From Polynucleobacter ibericus (GTDB lineage Bacteria; Pseudomonadota; Gammaproteobacteria; Burkholderiales; Burkholderiaceae): 64,000 nt of DNA. The position numbers were made by a program, and so were the translations under genes. Positions within the stretch are counted from its first letter, which is position 1. Each line of letters begins with the position of its first letter. Under the pieces are notes generated by a model, which made no database searches, was not told the DNA's origin, and was given only the letters and a program-made list of their open reading frames with translations. Positions 55,067-64,000 of the stretch are shown piece after piece. The DNA lies in the NCBI RefSeq assembly GCF_018687955.1, contig NZ_CP061309.1, forward strand, positions 799,561 to 863,560. The letters are read 5' to 3'.

Positions 55067-56242
55067 TTACTTTGAAAGTTGGCGCATGGCACTTTCAAGG
55101 CCATTCAGGGTAACGGGATACATTCGATCTTTCATGAGATTTTGCATGATGTCGATAGATTGACGGTATTGCCAAATAGATTCGGGCTCTGGATTGAGCC
55201 AGGCAAAATGGGGGAAATGATCTATCAAGCGATTGATCCAAACTGCGCCAGCCTCTTTGTTGTTGTATTCAACGGATCCATTAGGGCTCAGTATTTCATA
55301 AGGAGACATCGTGGCATCTCCAACAAAGATTAACTTGTAATCCGGGCCATATTTATTGATGATGTCTTGTGTGGCTGTAGCCTGATCCCGTCTGCGACGG
55401 TTACTTTGCCAGAGGTTTTCATAAACGCAGTTGTGAAAATAGTAATGCTCAAGATGTTTAAATTCAGCCTTGGCTGCGGAAAATAATTCTGCAATGCGTT
55501 GAATATGATCATCCATCGAGCCACCAACATCCATCAAGAGCAAAACTTTTACTTGGTTATGGCGTTCAGGGCGCATTTGAATATCGAGCATGCCTGCATT
55601 AGCGGCTGTTGAGTGAATAGTCTTATCTAAATCGAGCTCAAGGGTAGAGCCTTCACGCGCAAAGCGACGTAAGCGTCGTAAAGCAACCTTGATATTGCGT
55701 GTCCCCAAGGCTAGATCGCTGTCATAGTCCTTAAATTCGCGAGCTTCCCAAACTTTGATAGCGGTTCTATTGCCGGCGCTGTCCCCGCCAATACGAATAC
55801 CCTCAGGATGATACCCACTGTGACCAAAAGGAGAGGAACCGCCAGCGCCAATCCATTTATTGCCGCCACCGTGCCATTCTTTTTGTTCCTTTAAAAGCTC
55901 TTCAAGACGCTTCTTCAAAGCATCAGGTCCGCCTAATTTTTGAAGCGCGGCTTTTTCTTCATCCGTCAGAACGCGCTGCAGTTTTTTCTCAAGCCAATCG
56001 AGTGGAATATCCGGGGAGAGCGCGATGATTTGCTCTACTCCATTGAAGTAAGCGCCAAATACTTGATCAAAGCGATCAAAGTGTTGCTCATCCTTAACTA
56101 GGCTTAAGCGCGAGAGTTGATAAAACTCATCGATCGATGGATTAATAACGCCTGATTTCAAGGCCTCCAACAGAGTCAAAAATTCTCGCACTGAAACAGG
56201 CACCTTAGCCTCTTTCAGATTTAGGAAAAATTGAATCAACAT
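55067..56242 (-). CDS. VWA-containing CoxE-like protein
   Basis: 391 aa. The C-terminal half is a von Willebrand A-type domain with LLLMDVGGSMDDHI (MIDAS-like DxGxS, ~219-232) and FVGDATMSPYEI (~307-318). GGNKWIGAGGSSPFGHSGYHPEG is a family-typical linker near residue 130. It works with the MoxR ATPase encoded 24 bp upstream, the common MoxR-CoxE chaperone pair that helps metal cofactor insertion or complex assembly. The target is unknown. Confidence 0.86.
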   Translation of the reverse strand: MLIQFFLNLKEAKVPVSVREFLTLLEALKSGVINPSIDEFYQLSRLSLVKDEQHFDRFDQVFGAYFNGVEQIIALSPDIPLDWLEKKLQRVLTDEEKAALQKLGGPDALKKRLEELLKEQKEWHGGGNKWIGAGGSSPFGHSGYHPEGIRIGGDSAGNRTAIKVWEAREFKDYDSDLALGTRNIKVALRRLRRFAREGSTLELDLDKTIHSTAANAGMLDIQMRPERHNQVKVLLLMDVGGSMDDHIQRIAELFSAAKAEFKHLEHYYFHNCVYENLWQSNRRRRDQATATQDIINKYGPDYKLIFVGDATMSPYEILSPNGSVEYNNKEAGAVWINRLIDHFPHFAWLNPEPESIWQYRQSIDIMQNLMKDRMYPVTLNGLESAMRQLSK

Positions 56243-56266
56243 GAAAAGTTTTGTAGCTAGGAAGTA

Positions 56267-57136
56267 TTAACGATGGTTGCGATTCATTATGACCAAGCGT
56301 TCAAAGAGGTGTATATCCTGCTCGTTTTTCAGGAGAGCTCCATGTAAAGGAGGCACCATAATCTTGTCATCATTGCTGTGAAGGGCTTCTGGCGGGATGT
56401 CTTCTGCCAGTAAGAGCTTGAGCCAATCAATCAACTCGGAGGTACTAGGCTTCTTTTTAAGTCCTGGCAATGAACGGATTTGATAGAAAGACTTGAGTGC
56501 CGCATCTAACAGATCCTGTTTGATATTGGGATGATGGACATCCACGATACTTTGCATCGTGGCTGCATCTGGGAAGGTAATGTAATGAAAGAAGCAGCGA
56601 CGCAAGAAAGCATCAGGCAATTCTTTTTCATTATTTGAGGTAATGATGACCAGAGGACGGTGCTTCGCTTTTATAAGCTCGCGGGTTTCGTAGACATAAA
56701 ATTCCATACGATCAATTTCACGCAATAAATCGTTTGGAAATTCAATATCGGCTTTATCGATTTCATCAATCAGCAAGACAGTTGGCTCATCTGCTTCAAA
56801 GGCTTGCCAAAGCACCCCTTTCACAATGTAATTGCGAATATCTTTTACTTTCTCATCGCCTAATTGTGAGTCGCGCAAACGACTGACCGCATCGTATTCA
56901 TAAAGACCTTGTTGTGCCTTAGTAGTGGATTTGATATGCCATTGCAGGAGCGGCATCTTGAGTGCGTCAGCCACTTCTTCGGCAAGCATTGTTTTGCCCG
57001 TGCCTGGCTCACCCTTGATTAAGAGGGGGCGCTGCAAGGCAATGGCAGCGTTGACCGCCAACTTGAGATCATCTGTGGCGACATAGCTTTGGCTCCCGTC
57101 AAAGCGGGTTTGAGGTGATGCGGTAGGTTTGCTCAT
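56267..57136 (-). CDS. MoxR-family AAA+ ATPase
   Basis: 289 aa. Walker A GEPGTGKTMLAEEVA (~42-56), Walker B VLLIDEIDKAD (~119-129), sensor ITSNNEKELPDAFLRR (~164-179). MoxR/CoxD-type chaperone acting with the VWA partner downstream. It is divergent from the cytochrome c genes; 150 bp separate the starts. Confidence 0.9.
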   Translation of the reverse strand: MSKPTASPQTRFDGSQSYVATDDLKLAVNAAIALQRPLLIKGEPGTGKTMLAEEVADALKMPLLQWHIKSTTKAQQGLYEYDAVSRLRDSQLGDEKVKDIRNYIVKGVLWQAFEADEPTVLLIDEIDKADIEFPNDLLREIDRMEFYVYETRELIKAKHRPLVIITSNNEKELPDAFLRRCFFHYITFPDAATMQSIVDVHHPNIKQDLLDAALKSFYQIRSLPGLKKKPSTSELIDWLKLLLAEDIPPEALHSNDDKIMVPPLHGALLKNEQDIHLFERLVIMNRNHR

Positions 57137-57265
57137 GATGTTGCCTAAAAAGTGCTGGAATAAGCGTTCCAGTATAGGTAAACAAGCTGAATTTTTCAGT
57201 ATTTCTACTGATTTTGGCGCTCGGAATAGCGGGGAAGGGCATCTGTCCGCTATACTCTTCCCAAA

Positions 57266-57279
57266 TTGATCTAAATCAA
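57266..57279. promoter_or_regulatory. Perfect FNR/CRP-type site upstream of the cytochrome pair
   Basis: TTGATCTAAATCAA matches the FNR/ANR consensus TTGAT-N4-ATCAA exactly. It ends 12 bp before the first possible start codon. A TATACT hexamer (57251-57256) lies just upstream, so if that is the -10 the site sits over the start of transcription, pointing to repression when the regulator is active. Confidence 0.7.
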
Positions 57280-57290
57280 ACTCATTAATA

Positions 57291-57665
57291 ATGATTTCTA
57301 TGAAAAAACTCTCAATTCTTCCTCATTTGGCCATTGCCGCGACTTTAGCTTTTGCTGGGTCTGTTGCTCAGGCTGATGAAGTAAAAGGTAATGCTGCTGC
57401 TGGTAACGCCAAGGTCTGGCTTTGTGTGGGTTGCCACTCTATTCCTGATTACCGTGCTGACTACCCATTGGTATACAAAGTGCCAATGATTGGTGGTCAA
57501 AATGCTGCTTATATTGCTAGCGCATTGGCTGCCTATAAGAAAGGCGAAAGAAAGCATCCAACTATGCGTTCTATTGCTGCCAGCCTTTCTGATCAAGATA
57601 TGGCTGATATTGGCGAATACTATGCAGCCCAAACTGCCAGCTCACCTATCAACCCATTGAAGTGA
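57291..57665 (+). CDS. Class I cytochrome c (c553-like)
   Basis: 124 aa (ATG 57291; ATG 57300 also possible). Signal peptide ending QADA-like (SVAQADE), haem motif CVGCH (about residues 45-49) and a distal Met in HPTMRSIA (~85-92). A periplasmic one-haem electron carrier. Second cytochrome gene follows 31 bp after its stop. An FNR-type site precedes it. Confidence 0.9.
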   Translation: MISMKKLSILPHLAIAATLAFAGSVAQADEVKGNAAAGNAKVWLCVGCHSIPDYRADYPLVYKVPMIGGQNAAYIASALAAYKKGERKHPTMRSIAASLSDQDMADIGEYYAAQTASSPINPLK

Positions 57666-57696
57666 TTCATTGATAAAGATTCTTAGAGATACGTAT

Positions 57697-58050
57697 ATGA
57701 AATTCGCACTAATAACTGTAGCTTTACTCTCAAGCCTTGGTTTGGTCAGCGTTGCAAATGCCGCTAACAAAGAAAAGGGCCAAGCTTTGGTTGAGAAGGC
57801 TAACTGCGCTTCTTGTCATGGCGCAGGTTTGAACGCTCCAATCTTGCCGACTTATCCAAAATTAGCAGGTCAGTATGCTGATTACCTTTATTACGCCTTG
57901 AAGGCCTACAAAGTAGGTAATGGCAATGCCCAGTTTGGTCGTAATAATGCAGTGATGGGTTCGCAGGTCCAAAACTTTACGGACGCTGATTTGCAAGATA
58001 TGGCTGCTTACATTGCCTCTTTGCCAGGAAACTTTGTGGTTAAAAAGTAA
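57697..58050 (+). CDS. Class I cytochrome c
   Basis: 117 aa from ATG 57697 (MKFALITVALLSSLGLV); a TTG at 57670 would add nine residues before the signal peptide and is less likely. Haem motif CASCH (~38-42) in EKANCASCHGAGLN, axial Met probably in AVMGSQVQNF (~84-93). Periplasmic electron carrier paired with the preceding gene; possibly donors to a terminal oxidase. Confidence 0.9.
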   Translation: MKFALITVALLSSLGLVSVANAANKEKGQALVEKANCASCHGAGLNAPILPTYPKLAGQYADYLYYALKAYKVGNGNAQFGRNNAVMGSQVQNFTDADLQDMAAYIASLPGNFVVKK

Positions 58051-58076
58051 ACCTTGCTAGCTTAGGCTACTTAAAC

Positions 58077-58114
58077 AAAAGGCTTAGAATATTCTTCTAA
58101 GCCTTTATTTTTTA
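58077..58114. terminator. Terminator between cytochrome and gntR genes
   Basis: GGCTTAGAA (58081-58089) pairs with TTCTAAGCC (58095-58103), loop TATTC, with AAAA before and TTTATTTTTT after. It serves the cytochrome operon and probably also the convergent gntR. Confidence 0.88.
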
Positions 58115-58129
58115 TAGGTAATTATAATC

Positions 58130-58768
58130 TCAACGTAGTGCCTCTAAGCCTCGGGCAAGATGTTTGCGCATCGCTAATTCGGCCGCCTGTTCATCTCGCT
58201 TTAAGATCGATCTGAGAATTTCTCGGTGCTCAACTAGGGAGCTTTGCAGTCGTCCAGTGCTCGTAAGCGAGTCTCTACGGTGCAATTTAAGTACCTTACG
58301 TAAATCAGCAATCACGCCATTCATCCAGCGATTTCCGGCAATTTCTTGGATTAATTCATGAAATTTGCCATTAATCTCAAAAAACTGTTCAATATCACGA
58401 TCTGCGGCCACTTTCTCTAAGCGGTGGTGCAGGTGATCGAGCATGTTTAACTCTGCTTCAGTCGCTTTGGTAGCCGTTTCTTTGGCAGCCTGACCCTCTA
58501 AAAGTGAGAGGATGGTGAAGATTTGTTCTAAATCCTTCCTGGCAACCTCGGTTACATAGGCACCTCGACGCATTTTGATGGTGACAAGACCTTCAGATGC
58601 CAATACTTTGATAGCTTCTCGCATAGGCGTTCGACTAATCCCAAACTGTTCAGCCAGGGATTGTTCATCCAGCCAGCTTCCCGCCGCCAATTGCTTGCTA
58701 AATATCTGCTCTCGAAGACGATCGGCAACGTCTTCGTATAGAGGCCTATTATTCAGTTTTGTATTCAT
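58130..58768 (-). CDS. GntR-family (FadR/VanR subfamily) regulator
   Basis: 212 aa. Winged-helix N-terminus: LYEDVADRLREQIFSKQLAAGSWLDEQSLAEQFGISRTPMREAIKVLASEGLV (residues ~9-61) with the GISRTPMREA recognition helix. The all-helical C-terminal FCD domain is present (DIEQFFEINGKFHELI and HREILRSILKRDEQAAE), which usually binds an acidic metabolite with a metal. Divergent from the methylmalonyl-CoA mutase operon, so it probably responds to a propionate-pathway metabolite. Confidence 0.9.
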   Translation of the reverse strand: MNTKLNNRPLYEDVADRLREQIFSKQLAAGSWLDEQSLAEQFGISRTPMREAIKVLASEGLVTIKMRRGAYVTEVARKDLEQIFTILSLLEGQAAKETATKATEAELNMLDHLHHRLEKVAADRDIEQFFEINGKFHELIQEIAGNRWMNGVIADLRKVLKLHRRDSLTSTGRLQSSLVEHREILRSILKRDEQAAELAMRKHLARGLEALR

Positions 58769-58780
58769 AATTATGAATAC
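58761..58780. promoter_or_regulatory. Perfect 20-bp palindrome, candidate GntR operator
   Basis: GTATTCATAATTATGAATAC is fully symmetrical and covers the gntR start codon (58766-58768). A related half, ATGAATAATTG, lies near 58794. It is placed to control gntR itself and, by distance, the divergent mcm promoter. Confidence 0.75.
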
Positions 58781-58862
58781 ATTATGTAGACAAATGAATA
58801 ATTGTCAAGCAGAATGTAAGGATATTTCGATGCAATGCAACAAAAATTAACCGGGAGTTTTT

Positions 58863-61037
58863 GTGAGTTCTAAAGAAAACAATTCATGGCCATCATTTCC
58901 TAATGTCGATCATGAGGCTTGGAAGAAATCAGCGCAAAAATCTGCGCCTAACGGTGATGTTGATTCCCTAGGCTGGAAAACGCCAGATGGAATTCATTTA
59001 AAAGCCTTATATACATCAGCGGATGTTGAGGGCCTCAATTACACAGATACATTACCGGGATTTGAACCTTTTGTTCGTGGACCGCAAGCAACGATGTACT
59101 CAGTGCGTCCCTGGACGATTCGTCAATACGCCGGTTTCTCAACCGCTGAAGAATCCAATGCTTTTTATCGCAAAGCGCTTGATGCGGGTGGTCAAGGTGT
59201 TTCAGTTGCTTTTGACTTAGCGACACACCGTGGATACGATTCGGATCATCCACGCGTAACCGGAGACGTTGGTAAAGCAGGTGTTGCAATTGATTCAGTA
59301 GAAGATATGAAGATCTTGTTTGATGGCATTCCATTGGACAAGGTATCTGTTTCCATGACGATGAACGGCGCTGTATTGCCTGTATTGGCAGGCTATATCG
59401 TTGCTGGTGAAGAGCAAGGCGTCAAGCAAGAGCAATTATCGGGAACCATTCAGAACGATATTCTGAAAGAGTTCATGGTGCGTAATACTTATATTTACCC
59501 ACCAGAGCCTTCAATGCGCATTATTGGTGACATTATTGAGTACACGGCAAAACACATGCCGAAGTTCAACTCGATTTCCATTTCCGGTTATCACATGCAG
59601 GAAGCTGGAGCCAATCAAGTTCTAGAACTTGCATTTACTTTGGCTGATGGAAGAGAGTACGTCAGAACGGCGCTTGCTAAAGGTTTAGATGTAGACGGTT
59701 TTGCTGGTCGCCTATCTTTCTTCTTTGCAATTGGTATGAACTTCTATTTAGAGGTTGCTAAGTTACGTGCTGCCCGTTTGCTGTGGTGGCGCATTATGAA
59801 ATCATTTGAGCCAAAAAATCCTAAGTCTTTAATGTTGCGCACGCATTGCCAAACATCAGGCTGGTCTTTGACTGAGCAAGATCCTTATAACAATGTGGTG
59901 AGAACGACCGTAGAGGCCATGGCGGCCGTCTTCGGAGGTACTCAGTCCTTGCATACCAATTCATTGGATGAGGCAATTGCCTTGCCATCCGAGTTCTCAA
60001 GCCGTATTGCCCGCAATACGCAATTAATTCTCCAGGAAGAAACCCATATCCCGAGCGTGATTGATCCATGGGCTGGTTCATACATGATGGAGAACCTCAC
60101 CCAAGAGATGGCCGACAAAGCTTGGGAAATCATCGAAGAAGTTGAAGCGATGGGTGGCATGACTAAGGCCGTTGAAAGTGGTTGGGCAAAGCTCAAAATT
60201 GAAGCTGCTGCTGCAGAAAAGCAAGCCAAGATTGACTCCGGCTCTGATGTCATTGTTGGTGTAAATAAGTACAAGCTCGCCAAAGAAGATCTCGTAGATG
60301 TCTTGATGATCGATAACGATAAGGTTCGTGAAGGTCAAGTTGCGCGCCTTAAAGAGATCAAAGCAAAACGCGATACCCAAAAAGTACAGGCTGCATTAGA
60401 GGCCTTAACGAAGGCAGCGGAAGATAACTCCGGTAACTTATTAGAGTTAGCTGTGAATGCCATTCGTTTGCGTGCCACAGTAGGCGAAGTTTCTGACGCG
60501 TTAGAGAAAGTTTACGGGCGCCATCGCGCCGATACTCAAAAGGTGACCGGTGTGTATGCAGCTGCTTATGATTCAGCCGAAGGCTGGGCAAAACTCCAAA
60601 CAGAAATTGCTGACTTTGCAAAAGACTTTGGACGTCGTCCTCGTGTAATGATTGCTAAATTAGGCCAAGATGGTCATGACCGTGGTGCAAAAGTAGTTGC
60701 TACCGCTTATGCCGATCTCGGTTTTGACGTTGATATCGGACCTTTATTCCAAACCCCTGAAGAGTGTGCTCGTCAAGCGATTGAAAATGACGTTCATGCC
60801 TTAGGTGTTTCTACATTAGCCGCTGGTCATAAGACATTGGTGCCTGCCATCATTGCAGAATTGAAGAAGCAGGGCTCTGATGACATCATCGTATTCGTTG
60901 GCGGTGTAATCCCAAGACAGGATTATGAATTTCTCTACGAGGCAGGTGTAAAAGGAATCTACGGTCCTGGCACTCCAATTCCGGCTTCGGCCAAGGATGT
61001 GCTCGAACAGATTCGTAAATCCGTTAAACCCGCTTAA
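58863..61037 (+). CDS. scpA: Methylmalonyl-CoA mutase
   Basis: Adenosylcobalamin enzyme interconverting methylmalonyl-CoA and succinyl-CoA. 724 aa; large domain with [35 protein letters not shown] substrate-binding start (residues ~75-105), [12 protein letters not shown] and [19 protein letters not shown], and a C-terminal cobalamin domain with [11 protein letters not shown] (DxHxxG, ~604). Single-chain form. GTG start with CGGGAG upstream. First gene of the propionate operon. Confidence 0.95.
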   Translation: MSSKENNSWPSFPNVDHEAWKKSAQKSAPNGDVDSLGWKTPDGIHLKALYTSADVEGLNYTDTLPGFEPFVRGPQATMYSVRPWTIRQYAGFSTAEESNAFYRKALDAGGQGVSVAFDLATHRGYDSDHPRVTGDVGKAGVAIDSVEDMKILFDGIPLDKVSVSMTMNGAVLPVLAGYIVAGEEQGVKQEQLSGTIQNDILKEFMVRNTYIYPPEPSMRIIGDIIEYTAKHMPKFNSISISGYHMQEAGANQVLELAFTLADGREYVRTALAKGLDVDGFAGRLSFFFAIGMNFYLEVAKLRAARLLWWRIMKSFEPKNPKSLMLRTHCQTSGWSLTEQDPYNNVVRTTVEAMAAVFGGTQSLHTNSLDEAIALPSEFSSRIARNTQLILQEETHIPSVIDPWAGSYMMENLTQEMADKAWEIIEEVEAMGGMTKAVESGWAKLKIEAAAAEKQAKIDSGSDVIVGVNKYKLAKEDLVDVLMIDNDKVREGQVARLKEIKAKRDTQKVQAALEALTKAAEDNSGNLLELAVNAIRLRATVGEVSDALEKVYGRHRADTQKVTGVYAAAYDSAEGWAKLQTEIADFAKDFGRRPRVMIAKLGQDGHDRGAKVVATAYADLGFDVDIGPLFQTPEECARQAIENDVHALGVSTLAAGHKTLVPAIIAELKKQGSDDIIVFVGGVIPRQDYEFLYEAGVKGIYGPGTPIPASAKDVLEQIRKSVKPA

Positions 61038-61051
61038 TACGGATCATAGGC

Positions 61052-62077
61052 ATGCTCGAAGCTGCTGATCAGAGTCTGGTGAATGATCTCATCGGCGCGC
61101 CGTCGCTTAAACAGCGACGCGCATTGGCAAAGATTATTACTTTGCTTGAATCAACACGCCTAGATCATCGTCATCGCGCTGATGAGGTGCTCAATTCACT
61201 GTTGCCTAAAACAGGTAAATCATTTCGATTGGGTATCTCAGGTGTGCCAGGCGTCGGTAAATCTACCTTGATAGAAACTTTAGGTCTCTACCTGATTGAA
61301 AAAGGGCACCGCGTAGCAGTATTGGCAATTGATCCATCTTCTAGCTTGTCTGGCGGGTCGATTTTGGGTGATAAGACCCGCATGGAACGTTTATCTGTTC
61401 TCGAAAATGCTTTTATTCGCCCGAGCCCATCGTCTTGTACGCTCGGAGGTGTAGCCGAGAAGACGCGCGAAGCGATGTTAGTTGCTGAAGCGGCTGGCTT
61501 TGATGTCATCATCGTTGAAACGGTTGGCGTAGGGCAAAGTGAAATAGCGGTAGCTGGTATGACCGATATGTTTTTGCTAATGCAGCTACCCAATGCGGGA
61601 GATGATCTGCAAGCTATTAAAAAAGGCGTCATGGAGATCGCCGATCTGATCGTGATCAATAAAGTCGATATTGATCCGAATGCTGCGATGCGAGCGCAAC
61701 TCTTTATTACCAGTTCCTTGCGCCTACTTGGGTTTCAGGGCAACCCTGATCATGCCTCACACGATAAAGAGTTTTGGCATCCACAGGTAATGACTTTAAG
61801 TGCTTTAGAAGGTAAGGGTGTGCCAGAGTTGTGGGATAAGGTGTCTCAATTTGCATCCTTACAGAAGGCGAATGGGAGGTTTGATTCTCGCCGACAACAA
61901 CAGGCAGGAGCATGGATGTGGGATCGCATCGATGCAGGATTAAAAAACGCATTTCGTAGTAATGCAGCGGTACAAGAACTTCTACCAAGTTTGATCGCGC
62001 AAGTAAACCAAGGAACTATGGCAGCTTCAGTGGCAGCAAGACGACTACTGGAGTCCATGGGGCATGAATTTTTCTAA
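61052..62077 (+). CDS. meaB: Methylmalonyl-CoA mutase-associated GTPase MeaB
   Basis: G3E-type GTPase chaperone that protects and reloads the mutase with cobalamin. 341 aa; Walker [13 protein letters not shown] (~66-77), [18 protein letters not shown] (~95-112), [10 protein letters not shown] (~153-162) and VINKVDID (~203-210). It follows the mutase gene by 14 bp. The downstream gene's alternative start overlaps its end. Confidence 0.94.
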   Translation: MLEAADQSLVNDLIGAPSLKQRRALAKIITLLESTRLDHRHRADEVLNSLLPKTGKSFRLGISGVPGVGKSTLIETLGLYLIEKGHRVAVLAIDPSSSLSGGSILGDKTRMERLSVLENAFIRPSPSSCTLGGVAEKTREAMLVAEAAGFDVIIVETVGVGQSEIAVAGMTDMFLLMQLPNAGDDLQAIKKGVMEIADLIVINKVDIDPNAAMRAQLFITSSLRLLGFQGNPDHASHDKEFWHPQVMTLSALEGKGVPELWDKVSQFASLQKANGRFDSRRQQQAGAWMWDRIDAGLKNAFRSNAAVQELLPSLIAQVNQGTMAASVAARRLLESMGHEFF

Positions 62078-62087
62078 GGAGCAGGAA

Positions 62088-63620
62088 ATGAAGGACATCA
62101 TTCAACAACTGGAAGCTAAGCGTGAGCTTGCCCGATTAGGTGGCGGGCAAAAGCGTATTCAGGCTCAGCATGCAAAGGGTAAATTAACAGCTCGAGAACG
62201 TATTGAGCTCTTGCTAGATGCTGGCACCTTTGAGGAATGGGATATGTTCGTTGAGCACCGTTGCCATGACTTTGGCATGGGTGATCAAACTGTTCCAGGC
62301 GATGGTGTAGTAACTGGCTATGGAATGATTAATGGCCGTTTGGTATTTGTGTTCTCACAAGACTTTACAGTTTTGGGCGGCTCTCTATCAGAAGCCCATG
62401 CTGAAAAGATCTGCAAGATCATGGATCAAGCTCTTAAAGTGGGCGCCCCTGTAATCGGTTTGAATGACTCAGGCGGTGCGCGTATTCAGGAGGGCGTTGC
62501 TTCTCTTGGTGGCTATGCGGAAATTTTCCAGCGCAATGTGACTGCCTCCGGCGTAATTCCACAGATTTCCTTGATCATGGGACCATCTGCTGGTGGCGCA
62601 GTTTACTCACCAGCTTTGACCGATTTCATCTTCATGGTGAAAGACAGTTCCTATATGTTCGTGACTGGCCCTGAAGTGGTCAAGACTGTGACCCATGAAG
62701 ACGTAACCGCTGAAGAATTGGGTGGTGCAGTAACTCACTCAACAGTATCTGGTGTATGCGATCTAGCATTTGATAATGATGTTGACGCCATCATGATGCT
62801 CCGTCGTTTCTTTAACTACTTGCCACTCTCCAATCGCGAAAAACCACCATTGATCAAGGGTGCAAATCGCACTGAAGAGCCTGATTTCTCATTAGATACA
62901 TTAGTTCCCTCTAATCCAAATCAACCTTACGATATGAAAGAGTTGATTGAGAAGATTGTGGATGATGGTGAGTTCTTTGAATTACAGCCTGACTACGCAA
63001 AAAATATTGTGATTGGTTTTGCTCGTATCGAAGGGCGATCAATTGGCATTGTTGCTAACCAACCATTGATTTTGGCTGGTTGCTTAGATATCAAGGCCTC
63101 CATTAAAGCCGCTCGTTTTGTGCGCTTCTGTGATGCCTTCAATATTCCGGTGGTCACTTTAGTTGATGTACCAGGTTTCATGCCGGGAACCGCGCAAGAG
63201 TACGGCGGCATCATTAAGCATGGCGCGAAATTACTCTATGCCTATGCAGATTGCACTGTACCTAAAGTAACTTTGATTACTCGTAAGGCCTACGGTGGAG
63301 CCTATGACGTGATGGCATCTAAGCATTTAAGAGGTGATGTGAACTTTGCATGGCCTTCAGCCGAAATTGCAGTAATGGGACCTAAAGGCGCTGTAGAAAT
63401 TATTTTCCGTGAGGAAAAGTCAGACCCAGAAAAAATTGCTGCACGTGAAGCTGAGTACAAAGCCAAGTTTGCTAACCCCTTTGTGGCTGGTCGTCGTGGC
63501 TATATCGATGATGTCATCCTTCCGCACGAAACACGCAAACGTATTGCTCGCTCTCTTGCAATGCTCAAAGATAAAGACTTGAAGAATCCTGCGCGTAAAC
63601 ACGGCAATATCCCTCTGTAA
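62088..63620 (+). CDS. pccB: Propionyl-CoA carboxylase beta subunit
   Basis: Carboxyltransferase subunit making methylmalonyl-CoA from propionyl-CoA. From ATG 62088 it is 510 aa, the common family length; AAGGAGCAGGAA just before supports this start over ATG 62064, which overlaps meaB. Motifs: [31 protein letters not shown] near the N-terminus, [24 protein letters not shown] and [25 protein letters not shown] (landmark segments). Confidence 0.93.
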   Translation: MKDIIQQLEAKRELARLGGGQKRIQAQHAKGKLTARERIELLLDAGTFEEWDMFVEHRCHDFGMGDQTVPGDGVVTGYGMINGRLVFVFSQDFTVLGGSLSEAHAEKICKIMDQALKVGAPVIGLNDSGGARIQEGVASLGGYAEIFQRNVTASGVIPQISLIMGPSAGGAVYSPALTDFIFMVKDSSYMFVTGPEVVKTVTHEDVTAEELGGAVTHSTVSGVCDLAFDNDVDAIMMLRRFFNYLPLSNREKPPLIKGANRTEEPDFSLDTLVPSNPNQPYDMKELIEKIVDDGEFFELQPDYAKNIVIGFARIEGRSIGIVANQPLILAGCLDIKASIKAARFVRFCDAFNIPVVTLVDVPGFMPGTAQEYGGIIKHGAKLLYAYADCTVPKVTLITRKAYGGAYDVMASKHLRGDVNFAWPSAEIAVMGPKGAVEIIFREEKSDPEKIAAREAEYKAKFANPFVAGRRGYIDDVILPHETRKRIARSLAMLKDKDLKNPARKHGNIPL

Positions 63621-63635
63621 AGGCGCTGATAAATT

Positions 63636-64000
63636 ATGACTACGAAAATGTTTAAGAAAATATTGATTGCTAATCGCGGTGAGATTGCTTGCCGTGTGAT
63701 GATGACTGCCAAGAAAATGGGCATTAAGACTGTTGCAGTCTATTCAGAAGCGGATAAAGAAGCGCGCCACGTGCAGCTAGCTGATGAAGCAGTTTGTATT
63801 GGACCCGCACCTTCACGCGAGTCCTATTTGGTGATGGATCGTATCATTCAGGCCTGTAAAGATACGGGTGCAGAAGCGGTTCACCCTGGTTACGGCTTTT
63901 TGTCTGAGAACGAACAGTTTGCAAAGCGCTGCGAAGAAGAGGGCATTGTCTTTATTGGCCCGAAACACCAATCTATCGCTGCGATGGGTGACAAGATTGC
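63636..64000 (+). CDS. pccA: Propionyl-CoA carboxylase alpha subunit (biotin carboxylase), 3' truncated
   Basis: Starts at ATG 63636 and runs off the window after about 121 codons. [59 protein letters not shown] and VFIGP are the biotin carboxylase N-domain. Position after pccB and mutase genes identifies it as the propionyl-CoA partner, not acetyl-CoA carboxylase. An ATG at 63648 is an alternative start. Confidence 0.93.
   Translation, partial: MTTKMFKKILIANRGEIACRVMMTAKKMGIKTVAVYSEADKEARHVQLADEAVCIGPAPSRESYLVMDRIIQACKDTGAEAVHPGYGFLSENEQFAKRCEEEGIVFIGPKHQSIAAMGDKI

Overview
The window looks like a chromosomal segment of a betaproteobacterium of the Burkholderiaceae, most likely Polynucleobacter or a close relative. 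This is inferred from moderate GC content, the accA-tilS-lysC-tRNA-Ser order, a TPP-riboswitch thiC-thiO-thiS-thiG-thiE operon, parE-parC, and a methylmalonyl-CoA mutase/propionyl-CoA carboxylase operon. No database search was possible, so every name rests on motifs and family resemblance read from the sequence.

Layout. 1-3.4 kb: the 3' part of accA, then tilS and lysC. 3.46-6.57 kb: tRNA-Ser(GCU) followed by an islet with a metallophosphoesterase and a HipB/HipA pair. The islet is bounded by a ~155-bp direct duplication of the tRNA 3' end, its terminator and downstream flank; no integrase is present. 7-25.9 kb: a large accessory cluster (below). 25.9-30 kb: small lipoproteins, small DNA-binding or Smr-like proteins and a YqjD/YqjE/YqjK-like trio. 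30-38 kb: apt, a nucleosidase, a fatty-acyl-CoA ligase, ilvD, membrane proteins and a U32 peptidase family protein. 38.2-45.7 kb: tRNA-Asn, thiD, the thi operon with its TPP riboswitch, a thiamine-linked Nudix protein and tRNA-Arg. 45.7-48.3 kb: an MFS transporter with a tiny overlapping membrane protein, and a class III CoA-transferase. 48.4-52.8 kb: parE-parC. 52.8-58.1 kb: XdhC/MocA, RidA, VWA and MoxR genes and two small cytochromes c. 58.1-64 kb: a GntR regulator diverging from the mcm-meaB-pccB-pccA operon, which runs off the end.

The most interesting part is 7-25.9 kb. At least five intergenic sites carry clean arrays of PhoB-like half-sites (CTGTCAT-like 7-mers at exact 11-bp period), and a weaker one precedes the final gene. 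They lie before a small-protein/START-like pair, between a phosphatidylserine decarboxylase and a membrane-anchored class III aminotransferase, on both strands between an Mpo1-like membrane protein and a GT4 glycosyltransferase-LplT operon, before a fabI-CoA-transferase-GNAT operon, and before a DUF3141-MaoC/Pta-AckA-SixA-CYTH/CHAD operon. I infer a phosphate-starvation island combining membrane-lipid remodelling, an acetyl-CoA/acetyl-phosphate/acetate node and polyphosphate-linked proteins. The PhoB control of pta-ackA reported in Sinorhizobium meliloti supports this, but the lipid chemistry is not established here.

Other regulatory structure seen directly: two related 16-bp palindromes upstream of hipBA; a tandem/inverted repeat operator before a small HTH gene; a perfect FNR-type site before the cytochrome pair; a perfect 20-bp palindrome over the gntR start; and two inverted consensus DnaA boxes beside tRNA-Arg. 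Three small genes of 46-59 codons (two below the usual ORF length cut-off, one re-started) were added by reading the sequence.
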